DNA from: Lachnoanaerobaculum gingivalis
GTDB lineage: Bacteria; Bacillota; Clostridia; Lachnospirales; Lachnospiraceae
Direction of reading: 5' to 3'
Assembly: GCF_003862475.1 (NCBI RefSeq)
Contig: NZ_RRCO01000008.1
Coordinates: 1-64,000 of the forward strand
Length of the DNA: 64,000 bases
The notes under the pieces were generated by a model. It ran no database searches. It was not told the DNA's origin and was given only the letters and a program-made list of their open reading frames with translations. This document shows, piece after piece, positions 25,821-35,075 of this stretch. The translations under genes and the position numbers were made by a program. Each line of letters begins with the position of its first letter. The first letter of the stretch is position 1.

Positions 25821-27277
25821 TTCTTATCCCTCCTTTTTACATGATTTAGAGGAATTCTGACTGTAAACGTGGTTCCCTCACCCTCTTTACCGGAAACTTT
25901 TATAATACCGTCATGTAAATGAACTACATTCCTTGTGATAGCAAGTCCCAAACCGGTACCTCCCGTCTGCCTGGACCTTGCCTTATCTATACGATAAAAT
26001 CTTTCAAAGATAAGATCTCTATACTCAGGGGCTATTCCGTCTCCCGAGTCTTTTACCTTTATATAGAAAAACTTGTGATCCGCGTCAATACTTACCTTTA
26101 CAAAACCGCCATCCTTATTATATTTGATTGCATTTTCTATAAGATTATTTATGGCCAATGACAACTTGGTTTCATCCACATCGGCACTTACATCTCTGAT
26201 GGTCTCAAAAGTCATTTCTATATCACGCTTTTGTGCTATAGGTCTCAGTCTTTTCAAGATTTGTTTTATAAGCTGATTTATATCAACCTGCTCGGTTACC
26301 AAAGTGTTGGCTGACTTATCAAGCTTCACCAAAGAGAGAAGATCGTCTATTATCTTTGCCTCTCTGTCTATCTCATCTGAAATATCTTGCATAAACTCCG
26401 CATACATCTCATTCGGTACATTTTCCATACTCATTAAAGAATCTGCCAATACTCTTATAGATGTAATAGGTGTCTTTAACTCATGAGACACATTGGCCAC
26501 AAACTCATCTCTGGATTTATCTGCATCCTGTAGCTTTGCAAGAGTAGTATTGATATTCTCGGAAATAGATTTGGTCAACTGATATTCATTGTGTTCTATC
26601 TTTTGATCAAGCTTTCCATAACCTATGCTTGATATGTCATCTCTTAAATTTATAAGCGGTCTTAACAGTCTTCCACCTATGATAACGGAAAGCACAAATA
26701 CTATTGCTGTAAGAGTTATATATAAAAACCTCTCGGTATTTCCAACACCTTCGGCTACTGAGACCAGATTCTCTGTAGACGCAATAAACATTAAGACTCC
26801 GTCTATATTCTGATTATCAATATTCTCATATATCGGCATTGTTTGCAAAATATATGATTTGGTCTTATTGTATATATTTGTATTGTTTCCGTTGAATGTT
26901 TCTATTATTTCCGGAGAGATATTTATCTTACCTGTTGCCAGATTAAAAGTATCTTCAATAGTTGTATAGGATTTATCTATTATAACTATTCTACCGTTAT
27001 ATATATCCGCCACTGTATCTATCTCGGATCTTATAACCTCTCTGTTATCGGAATTTTTCAAAAAATTTCCTCTTGTGAGCTTATTGCTGAGCATAAGACA
27101 TTTTGTCTGCAACTCTATTTTTCTGGCATCAACTCTTGAGGTGAAATTTGTACGACTTACAATTCCTCCATATATAAATATAGGTAAGACACCGAAAAGT
27201 AAAAATACTACAGACAAAAGCACTCTCAAATTTATAGGAGGCAGTTTAAATTTCGTTTTTTTCTTTTCAACATCCAT
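25817..27277 (-). CDS. Membrane sensor histidine kinase, no adjacent response regulator
   Basis: The 486-residue kinase has two membrane spans (about residues 18-40 and 180-202) enclosing an extracytoplasmic sensor of ~140 residues, then HAMP, the H-box FVANVSHELKTPITSIR, and the ATPase with N-box NNLIENAIKYN, DSGDGI, and GGTGLGLAI. ATG 27277 is preferred over the longer TTG frame, although its SD is weak. It lies directly after degV and overlaps the GerMN gene by four bases. No response regulator is adjacent, so its partner must be encoded elsewhere. Confidence 0.9.
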   Translation of the reverse strand: MDVEKKKTKFKLPPINLRVLLSVVFLLFGVLPIFIYGGIVSRTNFTSRVDARKIELQTKCLMLSNKLTRGNFLKNSDNREVIRSEIDTVADIYNGRIVIIDKSYTTIEDTFNLATGKINISPEIIETFNGNNTNIYNKTKSYILQTMPIYENIDNQNIDGVLMFIASTENLVSVAEGVGNTERFLYITLTAIVFVLSVIIGGRLLRPLINLRDDISSIGYGKLDQKIEHNEYQLTKSISENINTTLAKLQDADKSRDEFVANVSHELKTPITSIRVLADSLMSMENVPNEMYAEFMQDISDEIDREAKIIDDLLSLVKLDKSANTLVTEQVDINQLIKQILKRLRPIAQKRDIEMTFETIRDVSADVDETKLSLAINNLIENAIKYNKDGGFVKVSIDADHKFFYIKVKDSGDGIAPEYRDLIFERFYRIDKARSRQTGGTGLGLAITRNVVHLHDGIIKVSGKEGEGTTFTVRIPLNHVKRRDKK

Positions 27278-27281
27278 AATC

Positions 27282-28148
27282 TTACTTATTACTTGACTTC
27301 CTTGCTGCAGCAATAGCTACTGTTCCCGGTCCGATATGTGTTGCCACCGAAAGTGAGAGATTAACTATATCCACTTTTCCAAAAACAGGCTCAAGCTCTG
27401 TTGCAAATTCATTCGCAAAATCAAGCGCATCGTACTGTGCTATCATTACTCTGGAATTTTTAGCATCCGGATCATCAAGTCTCTCTGCAAGATCCTTTTT
27501 TAACGCTTCAAGCATTATCTGCTTTGCCTGTTTAAATGTTCTGGCTTTTCCATAAGCATCAATCTTTGATTCATGAATTTGAAGTACAGGCTTTATCTTT
27601 AGCAATGAAGCAAGAGCGGCCGCCATAGGTGTGATTCTTCCGCCCTTTTTAAGATATTTCAAATCACTTACCATCAAATAGATTCCCGACTTGCCCGCAT
27701 CGGCTTCAAGCTTTTCCTTTATCTTTTCAGGTGACATGCCCTCTTTAAGCATCTCTATTGCATCCAAACCGGCACTTATCTGTGTGATTGATATTCTCTT
27801 ATTATCAACTACAAATACCTTTCCGAAGAACTCGTCCTCATTTGAAAGCATTATTGCAGTATCACATGAACCGGAAAGCCCTGATGTCATAGGTATATGT
27901 ATTATTGAATCATACTCCTTTAAAAGTTCAGCCCACAGATTCATCACCTCTTCAGGTGACGGCTGTGATGTCACTATATCGGCACCGTTCTTTTGTAATC
28001 TTAAAAACTCATCATATGTAATATCCTTACCGTCCAGATATTCTTTTCCGTCTATCATAAACGGCATAGGCAAAATATACATTCCAAGCTCTCTTGCCTC
28101 TTCCTTTGTCAAACCACTGTTACTATCCAATACAACCGCTGTACTCAT
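27282..28148 (-). CDS. DegV-family fatty-acid-binding protein
   Basis: The 288-residue protein has the DegV fold and motifs: VLDSNSGL near the N-terminus, VTSQPSPEE (about residue 62), IHIPMTSGLSGS, and KYLKKGGRI. DegV proteins bind a fatty acid in a closed pocket; FakB members present it to the FakA kinase, using the TSQPS region seen here. No FakA is in this operon. The ATG overlaps the stop of a 55-codon ORF (TAATG), so the two are translationally coupled. Confidence 0.92.
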   Translation of the reverse strand: MSTAVVLDSNSGLTKEEARELGMYILPMPFMIDGKEYLDGKDITYDEFLRLQKNGADIVTSQPSPEEVMNLWAELLKEYDSIIHIPMTSGLSGSCDTAIMLSNEDEFFGKVFVVDNKRISITQISAGLDAIEMLKEGMSPEKIKEKLEADAGKSGIYLMVSDLKYLKKGGRITPMAAALASLLKIKPVLQIHESKIDAYGKARTFKQAKQIMLEALKKDLAERLDDPDAKNSRVMIAQYDALDFANEFATELEPVFGKVDIVNLSLSVATHIGPGTVAIAAARKSSNK

Positions 28149-28315
28149 TAGCCTCTATCCTTACCCTTTGCTATTTCATCAATTACATTGTTTTTAATCA
28201 TATCATCTATGATATCATTTCCGCTTTTTTCTTCATCTTCTTCCATCTTTGCATGAAGTACATAGACTGCACATACAAAGACAAGTATCAAGATGAGCAC
28301 TGCTATTCTGATCAT
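28148..28315 (-). CDS. 55-residue single-span membrane protein
   Basis: This small ORF fits exactly between the dipeptidase and degV. Its ATG (28315-28313) overlaps the dipeptidase stop as ATGA, and its TAA overlaps the degV ATG as TAATG. The product begins with a hydrophobic segment (MIRIAVLILILVFVCAVYVL, residues 1-20), followed by an acidic stretch, MEEDEEKSGND, and a helical tail. It is probably a one-span membrane protein with a short cytoplasmic tail. Double translational coupling argues strongly that it is real. No family is recognised; a partner for the DegV protein or the histidine kinase is possible. Confidence 0.7.
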   Translation of the reverse strand: MIRIAVLILILVFVCAVYVLHAKMEEDEEKSGNDIIDDMIKNNVIDEIAKGKDRG

Positions 28316-29292
28316 TTAACCACTTCCTTTATAATTCTGAGTGCATTTTTATATGTTATATTTTCAATAAGACTTGCGCTAAAGCCTTCCCTCTCCATCG
28401 CATCTGTCAGACGTCCCATTCCCCCGGCATCCTTCCATTCTAAAACATCACTGAATCCGTCATAGTCTGAGCCTAAAGCTACAAACTCGCTTCCTCCAAC
28501 ATTTACCATATATTTCAGCATATCTATAGTATCGTCTATATAAGCTTTTCTTTCTCTGTTTGAAAAATTCTTCGATAAGAACTCAGGATAAAAGTTAAGA
28601 CCCGAAATGCATCCTTTATTTGCCATCTTCTTTATCATATCATTAGTCAAATTTCTTGGATGATTGCATATGGTTCTGGCATTTGAATGACTGGCAACAA
28701 AAGGCTTCTTTGCAATATCAATTATATCATAAATTCCCGCATCCGAAAGATGTGAAACATCAACTATTATTCCCAACTCTTCCATTTTTTCCACAACTTC
28801 AAATCCGAAAGGTTTAAGACCGTTTTCTTTATCCGGAATATATCCTACACATTCACCGTTTTCTATAATTCGTTTATTGCCAAAGCCTATGCAGTTTTCA
28901 AAATTCCAGGTAAGAGTTATCATCCTTACACCTCTGTTGTAGAAGTGTATAAGATTTTCTATACTGCCCTCTATCGCCTCACCCTCTTCTATTGTGAGGA
29001 ATGCCGATATCTTATTGCTGTCTTTATTTTTTTGAATATCACTGTAGCTTTTTGCAAAAGCAATATCAGATGAATTTTTCTCTATTTCGTCTTCATACAA
29101 ATCAATCAGTTCATTTACATATTTATATGGTGAGTCCACCTCTTTTAAATATGTAAACATAGCAAAGCATTGTAAAAGTACATCTGATTTTTTCAGCTTG
29201 TTTATATCAATCATTAAATCATTCTCTTTTAGACTTATACCCTTATTTTTATATATTTCACTGATTGTATCACAATGTAAATCAACTGTCAT
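28312..29292 (-). CDS. Membrane dipeptidase family (M19) peptidase
   Basis: The 326-residue enzyme belongs to the M19 renal dipeptidase family: DLHCDT (metal ligands), VDVSHLSDAG, and FVASHSNARTICNHPRN are all present, fitting a two-zinc TIM barrel that cleaves dipeptides, often with D-residues at the C-terminal position. Despite the family name, no membrane span or signal peptide is visible, so it is likely cytoplasmic. It overlaps the MATE gene by four bases and the small ORF by four. Dipeptide turnover or wall-peptide recycling is the likely role. Confidence 0.9.
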   Translation of the reverse strand: MTVDLHCDTISEIYKNKGISLKENDLMIDINKLKKSDVLLQCFAMFTYLKEVDSPYKYVNELIDLYEDEIEKNSSDIAFAKSYSDIQKNKDSNKISAFLTIEEGEAIEGSIENLIHFYNRGVRMITLTWNFENCIGFGNKRIIENGECVGYIPDKENGLKPFGFEVVEKMEELGIIVDVSHLSDAGIYDIIDIAKKPFVASHSNARTICNHPRNLTNDMIKKMANKGCISGLNFYPEFLSKNFSNRERKAYIDDTIDMLKYMVNVGGSEFVALGSDYDGFSDVLEWKDAGGMGRLTDAMEREGFSASLIENITYKNALRIIKEVVK

Positions 29293-30662
29293 GTTTCCCC
29301 TTTTTTCAAATCCTTATGCCACCATTTTCCTGATATAAATCTATATGCAAAATTTGACGATCGAAATACCCAGTCTATAATCATTGCACACCATACACCT
29401 ATCGCTCCTATATGAAAAACATTGGCTATAAAAAGTGATGTTGCAAATCTGAATACCGCCATTGAAAACAGGCTTACTGTCATTGTAAACTTCACATCAT
29501 TTCCTGCTCTTAGTGCATTTGGAAGTATAAAGCTTAAAGGCCATAAGAATACCGCCATTCCCATATGTATCCATACCAATACAGCAGTCAACTCCTTTGT
29601 GGCATCAGATACATTATATATGGAAATAAATACATTTTGAAATCCCAATATAAATATAGTAGGAATTATAATGACCACATATCCTATAAACATCAGTTTT
29701 TTCACATAGTATTTGGCCTCTTTATAGTTTCCTGCGCCCACACATCTTCCTATGACCGTAATCATGGCAATACTGATTGCATTGCCCATGTTTACACCAA
29801 GTCCGTCAAGATTATTGGCTATAGCATTAGCAGCTATCTCCACTCTTCCGAAATTTGAAATAATTGAAACTACAGCAACTCTTCCGACCTGAAACAATGA
29901 GTTTTCAATTCCTGAAGGTATTCCTATATAAAGTATCCTTCTCATATAGTCCATTCTCAGTCTGAATACCTCTTCTATCTTCAAATAAACTATAGCATTT
30001 TTATTTCTTGATGCAAGTATTGTTATAGCAATAGCGGCTACACCTCTTGAGATAACACTTGGTATAGCCACACCGGCCACTCCCATATGTAATACAAAGA
30101 TTCCAACACTGTTTCCGACCACATTTATTATATTCATAAGTATGCTGACTTTCATTGAAGTCTTTGAATCTCCTATACTTCTGTATATAGCCGCACCTGA
30201 ATTATATATTGCCAGCATAGGAAAACTTATTGCGGTTATTGTCAAATACTGTTTGCTTGCCTCAAACACCTCGTTATCTATATTACCGAAAAGTATTGAT
30301 ATAAGAGGATGAGCAAATATTATAACAATTATGGAAATAATCACGGAAACAGAAAATGTCATAATCTCAAGCTGAGCCGCCGCCCTGCATGCATCATCGT
30401 TTTTCCTTGCACCTATAAACTGACTGATTACTACGGCACCACCGGTTGCAAGTGCAGCCAGCAAAGATATAAGCACATTATTTACCATATCAACAAGCGA
30501 CACTCCGGATACTGCCGCTTCACCTGCAAAGCTTACCATAACGGTATCCGACATTCCTACAGCTATGGCCAGAAACTGCTCGATAATCAGCGGAACTATA
30601 AGTAGTTTCAAATCAGTATTACTGAATAATTTTCCGGCATATTTTTTATTATCCTGTTCCAT
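29289..30662 (-). CDS. MATE-family efflux transporter
   Basis: The 457-residue protein shows twelve membrane spans in two repeats, with the MATE landmark SDTVMVSFAGEAAVSGVSLV near the N-terminus and GAAIYRSIGDSKTSM in the fifth/sixth span region. Such transporters use sodium or proton gradients to export cationic drugs or metabolites. SD TGGAGAA is present. It follows the GH13 gene by 23 bases and overlaps the dipeptidase by four. The substrate is unknown. Confidence 0.92.
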   Translation of the reverse strand: MEQDNKKYAGKLFSNTDLKLLIVPLIIEQFLAIAVGMSDTVMVSFAGEAAVSGVSLVDMVNNVLISLLAALATGGAVVISQFIGARKNDDACRAAAQLEIMTFSVSVIISIIVIIFAHPLISILFGNIDNEVFEASKQYLTITAISFPMLAIYNSGAAIYRSIGDSKTSMKVSILMNIINVVGNSVGIFVLHMGVAGVAIPSVISRGVAAIAITILASRNKNAIVYLKIEEVFRLRMDYMRRILYIGIPSGIENSLFQVGRVAVVSIISNFGRVEIAANAIANNLDGLGVNMGNAISIAMITVIGRCVGAGNYKEAKYYVKKLMFIGYVVIIIPTIFILGFQNVFISIYNVSDATKELTAVLVWIHMGMAVFLWPLSFILPNALRAGNDVKFTMTVSLFSMAVFRFATSLFIANVFHIGAIGVWCAMIIDWVFRSSNFAYRFISGKWWHKDLKKGET

Positions 30663-30685
30663 ATATTCTCCATATAACTGCCGCT

Positions 30686-32707
30686 TTATAAGTTCTCACT
30701 CACCAGTAAATATCCCGAATGTGGTTCTATCTCCATGCTCACATGGCCGTTATCATTAAAATATGTTACTATTCCTACATTGTAACCTGTAGTATTTGTA
30801 TATATTACTCTGCTTATAGCCGCATTATCTCTCATGCCTGTGAGATAGAGCGGAATATCTATTTTCTTTTTTTCTCTTCCGGTATGAATTATAATTACAG
30901 ATACATTATCTTTTAAAACTCTGGCATAACCTACTATACCGTCTTTTGAAATAAGTTTTATCAAAGATCCATGTTTTAACTCTTTTCTTATTCTATGCCA
31001 TCTGTTCATATATCTGTGATACTCTAAAAGTTCAAGATTTTCATTTCCCCATGGATACGTTCTCCTGCTGTCCGGATCTGTAAAACCGCATACTCCGACC
31101 TCATCGCCGTAGTATACTGTAGGTGCACCCGGCAGAGTTAGCTGCATCATTATGGCCTGTCTCATAATCTCAAGCTTTACACCTGAACTTGCATCCTCTG
31201 ATTTATGAGTATTTATTCTTCCTACAATACCGTTTGTCCTTGTTAAGAATCTGGAATGATCATGATTTGAAAGCTGAATCATGGATACAAGTGCTACATC
31301 ATAATGCATCTTTCCAAGTGCATTCTTTAACATCATAAAGAACACATCCGCATTTCCCTTAAGGCTCATATCCTCTCTGTCCGAATGTTTCTCCAAGCCT
31401 GTCAAAAACCAGCTCACCGGCTCCATAAAGCCGTCATAGTTCATTACTCCGTCCCAACACTTGCCGTCCAGCCAAAAGCTCGGATCTCCGTAATGCTCGG
31501 CAAGAATAATTGCATCCTTGTTTACGGATTTTACCGCTTCTCTGAACATTGTCCAAAACTTATGGTTAAACTCTTTTGTATAACCAAGATCTGCCGCTAC
31601 ATCAAGTCTCCAACCGTCCACATTAAAAGGTGGTGATATCCATTTCTTTGCAATTCTAAGTATCTCATCAACCAGCTTTTGACTGTTTTCATAGTAGAGC
31701 TTCGGCAAAGTATCATGTCCCCACCAGCCGTCATACTCTGTTCCGATAAAGTTAAAATATGATCTGAACTCACTTTCTTTTGACCAATATGCACCTATCG
31801 GATACTCTTCATCTGCTCTTTTATAGATTCCTTCTTTATCCATCCACTTATTAAAAGATCCGCAGTGATTAAATACTCCGTCTATAATCACTTTGATATT
31901 TCTCTTATGAGCTTCATTTACAAGTTTTACAAATACTTCATTACTTGCTTCAAGATTTTTTTTACTTGTAACTCTTTTTACATACTTTGTAGCATTTTTA
32001 TTGTCACTGTCAAACTCTCCCAGAACTCCGTCCGTGTCCTCCACAATTTTTCCAATATGTGGATCGATATAGTCATAGTCCTGCGTATCATATTTGTGAT
32101 TTGAAGGTGATACAAAGAGAGGGTTAAAGTATATCACCTCAACCCCAAAGTCCTTTAAGTAGTCCAGTTTTTGTAAAACGCCCTCCAAGTCTCCGCCATA
32201 AAAATATCCCACATCAAAATTTGAAGGATATTCATTCCAATTTTCCTTATGTTTTACAGGTAAACCTATATATATGTATTCATCATCCACAACATCATTT
32301 GTTTCGTCTCCACGATTGAATCTGTCGATGAAGATTTGATACATCAAAGCCCCCTTTGCCCAATCAGGCAAAGAGAAATCTTTATTATATTCAAACAATG
32401 TGTCTTCTTTTAAATAATCCGTAACTCCGAATCTCGTATAAAAGAGAGTTCTTCCACCCTCATTTATTTTAAAATAATATTTAAAATAATTTACATCATT
32501 CAAATCAGCGTAGTAATAATCAAAGTATTCACTTGAACGAAGCTTTTCCATCTTTGATTCACTGCCGTCAAAATGATTTACCAGAAAAATCTCCGGCTTA
32601 TCCTCCTTAAAAACCCTTATCTGTATTCTTATTTCCTGTCTATTTTTAAGGCTTTGTAATGATATATAATCTATCGTTTCATCACTAAAAATACCTTCAA
32701 TATTCAT
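30686..32707 (-). CDS. GH13 alpha-amylase/neopullulanase-like hydrolase
   Basis: The 673-residue cytoplasmic enzyme has an N-terminal beta domain (residues 1-120) and a GH13 barrel. The four conserved regions are seen: DGVFNHCG, DGWRLDVAAD with the nucleophile Asp, ILAEHYGD with the acid Glu, and LSNHDHSRF with the third acid. The opening MYQIFIDRFNRGD is typical of neopullulanases and maltogenic enzymes acting on alpha-glucans. A C-terminal beta domain closes the protein. It begins directly after the ftsH stop (TAAATG), an odd companion for that protease gene. Confidence 0.92.
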   Translation of the reverse strand: MNIEGIFSDETIDYISLQSLKNRQEIRIQIRVFKEDKPEIFLVNHFDGSESKMEKLRSSEYFDYYYADLNDVNYFKYYFKINEGGRTLFYTRFGVTDYLKEDTLFEYNKDFSLPDWAKGALMYQIFIDRFNRGDETNDVVDDEYIYIGLPVKHKENWNEYPSNFDVGYFYGGDLEGVLQKLDYLKDFGVEVIYFNPLFVSPSNHKYDTQDYDYIDPHIGKIVEDTDGVLGEFDSDNKNATKYVKRVTSKKNLEASNEVFVKLVNEAHKRNIKVIIDGVFNHCGSFNKWMDKEGIYKRADEEYPIGAYWSKESEFRSYFNFIGTEYDGWWGHDTLPKLYYENSQKLVDEILRIAKKWISPPFNVDGWRLDVAADLGYTKEFNHKFWTMFREAVKSVNKDAIILAEHYGDPSFWLDGKCWDGVMNYDGFMEPVSWFLTGLEKHSDREDMSLKGNADVFFMMLKNALGKMHYDVALVSMIQLSNHDHSRFLTRTNGIVGRINTHKSEDASSGVKLEIMRQAIMMQLTLPGAPTVYYGDEVGVCGFTDPDSRRTYPWGNENLELLEYHRYMNRWHRIRKELKHGSLIKLISKDGIVGYARVLKDNVSVIIIHTGREKKKIDIPLYLTGMRDNAAISRVIYTNTTGYNVGIVTYFNDNGHVSMEIEPHSGYLLVSENL

Positions 32708-34534
32708 TTAAAATAACGCCTCAAATTCTTCAAAACCTATCTTTTCTTTCTCTATAAGAAGCTTTGCACATGACTCAAGCACATACTTTCTATTCAATAT
32801 TATCTCTTTCGCCTTTTTGTAGCAGTCATTGATAATATTTCTGACTTCCTCATCAATCATACTTGCAGTCTCTTCGCTGTATCCCTTTGTCTGGCCGAAG
32901 TCTCTTCCTATAAAAATTTCATCACCTTCATTGCCGTAATTTACAAGCCCGGCTCTCTCGTTCATACCGAACTCCATCACCATTGCCTTTGCAACCTTTG
33001 TCGCCTGCTTTATATCTGAACTTGCACCTGTCGTAATATCACCGAAGATGATTTCTTCCGCTATTCTTCCTCCAAGACTTACCATTATATCCTTTAACAT
33101 CTTGGATTTTGTATTAAACATCTGATCCTCACCCGGCAAAGGCATTGTATATCCTGCAGCACTTACACCTGTAGGTATAATGGAAATAGTATGTACCGGT
33201 CCTACTCCTTCAAGTTCTCTGAAAAGTATAGCATGTCCGGCTTCATGATATGCTGTAATTGCCTTTTCCTTTTCACTTACTACTCTTGATTTCTTCTCCG
33301 TACCTATTCCGACTTTTATAAACGCTCTGTTTATATCATCTGCACAAATATAAGCCTTTCCTTCCCTTGCGGAAAGTATTGCCGATTCATTCATAAGATT
33401 TTCAAGGTCCGCACCTGTAAACCCTGAAGTCTGTCTCGCCACTGAATGTAAGTCTACATCATCACCTAAAGGCTTTGATGAAGCATGTATCTTCAATATT
33501 GCTTCTCTTGCCGCCACATCAGGTCTGCCTACTGCAACTTTTCTGTCAAATCTTCCCGGTCGAAGGAGTGCCGGATCCAAAATATCAACACGGTTTGTAG
33601 CCGCCATTACTATTATACCTTGATTTCCTCCAAAGCCGTCCATCTCCACAAGAAGCTGATTTAGAGTCTGCTCTCTCTCATCGTGACTTCCGCCAAGTCC
33701 TGAGCCTCTTCTTCTGCCGACCGCATCAATCTCATCAATAAAGATAATACATGGAGCGTTTTTCTTGGCATCCTCAAAAAGATCTCTGACTCTGCTTGCA
33801 CCGACACCCACAAACATCTCCACAAAATCGGAACCTGATATTGTAAAGAAAGGTACTCCGGCTTCGCCTGCTACCGCCTTGGCTAAAAGAGTTTTTCCGG
33901 TTCCCGGAGGTCCAACCAATATAATTCCTTTAGGAATTCTGGCACCAAGCCTTGTGTACTTACCGGGGTCCTTTAAAAAGTCTACAACTTCAGCCAGTTC
34001 TTCCTTCTCTTCTTCAAGTCCTGCAACCTTTGAAAAGTTTATATTTGCCGTCTTTACGATTCTGGCTCTGCTCTTTCCGAAATTCATCATCTTATTGTTG
34101 CCGCCACCGCCGCCTGCCGCAATCTTTCCGTTCATATACATAACGAAAAACATTACCATAGCGACCGCAAGTAATACCGGCAATATGGTATTTGTAAATA
34201 CGCTCTCTCTCGGAACATCATCTAAGATATATGTTATATTCTTAGATTCCATTTTTTTGATGAACTCATTTACATCAGATATAAAATAATGTACTTCCGA
34301 TTTCCCGTACTTCTCCTGATTCTTGAAGTAAATTATAGCCTCACCTGTAGGGGTTTGTGAATTCTGTCTTATCTCGATCAGTCCGATATTATTTTCTTCA
34401 ATTACGCTGTTAAACTCAGCAGAGTTAAGTTTTGTAATACTAAGCTGATTTCCCATGTTAAATATCAGCCATACTATAAGTGCCACAACAAACAGTAAGA
34501 AAAACATTCTTACCGGATTATCCGTTTTTTTCAT
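32708..34534 (-). CDS. ftsH: ATP-dependent zinc metalloprotease FtsH
   Basis: The 608-residue protease has two membrane spans (about residues 10-25 and 110-130) around an external domain, the AAA module with [21 protein letters not shown] and the pore loop [10 protein letters not shown], and a C-terminal zinc site, HEAGH, with the third ligand downstream. It degrades misfolded membrane and regulatory proteins. The C-terminus is complete. It overlaps hpt by four bases in the divIC-tilS-hpt-ftsH order usual for Firmicutes. Confidence 0.97.
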   Translation of the reverse strand: MKKTDNPVRMFFLLFVVALIVWLIFNMGNQLSITKLNSAEFNSVIEENNIGLIEIRQNSQTPTGEAIIYFKNQEKYGKSEVHYFISDVNEFIKKMESKNITYILDDVPRESVFTNTILPVLLAVAMVMFFVMYMNGKIAAGGGGGNNKMMNFGKSRARIVKTANINFSKVAGLEEEKEELAEVVDFLKDPGKYTRLGARIPKGIILVGPPGTGKTLLAKAVAGEAGVPFFTISGSDFVEMFVGVGASRVRDLFEDAKKNAPCIIFIDEIDAVGRRRGSGLGGSHDEREQTLNQLLVEMDGFGGNQGIIVMAATNRVDILDPALLRPGRFDRKVAVGRPDVAAREAILKIHASSKPLGDDVDLHSVARQTSGFTGADLENLMNESAILSAREGKAYICADDINRAFIKVGIGTEKKSRVVSEKEKAITAYHEAGHAILFRELEGVGPVHTISIIPTGVSAAGYTMPLPGEDQMFNTKSKMLKDIMVSLGGRIAEEIIFGDITTGASSDIKQATKVAKAMVMEFGMNERAGLVNYGNEGDEIFIGRDFGQTKGYSEETASMIDEEVRNIINDCYKKAKEIILNRKYVLESCAKLLIEKEKIGFEEFEALF

Positions 34535-35073
34535 TTTTCTCCAATCTGGTCAGAAAGCTCCATAACCCCGATGTATGGAAGATTTCTATATCTCTGGTCG
34601 TAATCAAGTCCGTATCCCACCACAAACTTGTCCTCTATTTCAAAGCAAACATAGTCTACATTAACATCCTTTTCTCTTCTGGAAGGCTTGTCTAAAAGAG
34701 TACAAAGCCTTATTGACTTCGGTCCTCTCTTTTCCAATATATCAAGAAGATATGACAAAGTATTACCCGAATCAATGATATCTTCTACCACAAGTACATC
34801 CTTACCCGCTATACTGTCGTCCAGATCCTTTATTATCTTTACAACACCTGAGCTTGTAGTTTCAGCACCGTAGCTTGAAACACTCATGAAATCAAGTCTT
34901 ACATTCAAATCAAGTCTCTTGGCAAGGTCACACATAAACATTACTCCACCCTTTAACACACATATAAGTATCAAGTCTTTGCCCTTGTAATCAGCATTGA
35001 TTCTTCCTGCAATCTCCAGAATCCTTTTACTTATCTCCTCTTCCGATATCAGTACTTCAACCTTTTCTTTCAT
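34531..35073 (-). CDS. hpt: Hypoxanthine phosphoribosyltransferase
   Basis: The 180-residue enzyme makes IMP or GMP from hypoxanthine or guanine and PRPP. The PRPP-binding motif [14 protein letters not shown] and the purine-binding tail [20 protein letters not shown] are clear. SD GTAGGAG precedes the ATG. It sits two bases after tilS and overlaps ftsH, as in Bacillus. Confidence 0.95.
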   Translation of the reverse strand: MKEKVEVLISEEEISKRILEIAGRINADYKGKDLILICVLKGGVMFMCDLAKRLDLNVRLDFMSVSSYGAETTSSGVVKIIKDLDDSIAGKDVLVVEDIIDSGNTLSYLLDILEKRGPKSIRLCTLLDKPSRREKDVNVDYVCFEIEDKFVVGYGLDYDQRYRNLPYIGVMELSDQIGEK

Positions 35074-35075
35074 CT

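Noticed and set aside
33765-34289. 174-codon plus-strand open frame opposite ftsH
   Set aside because: It is the complement of a highly conserved ftsH region; its length follows from codon bias, not coding.
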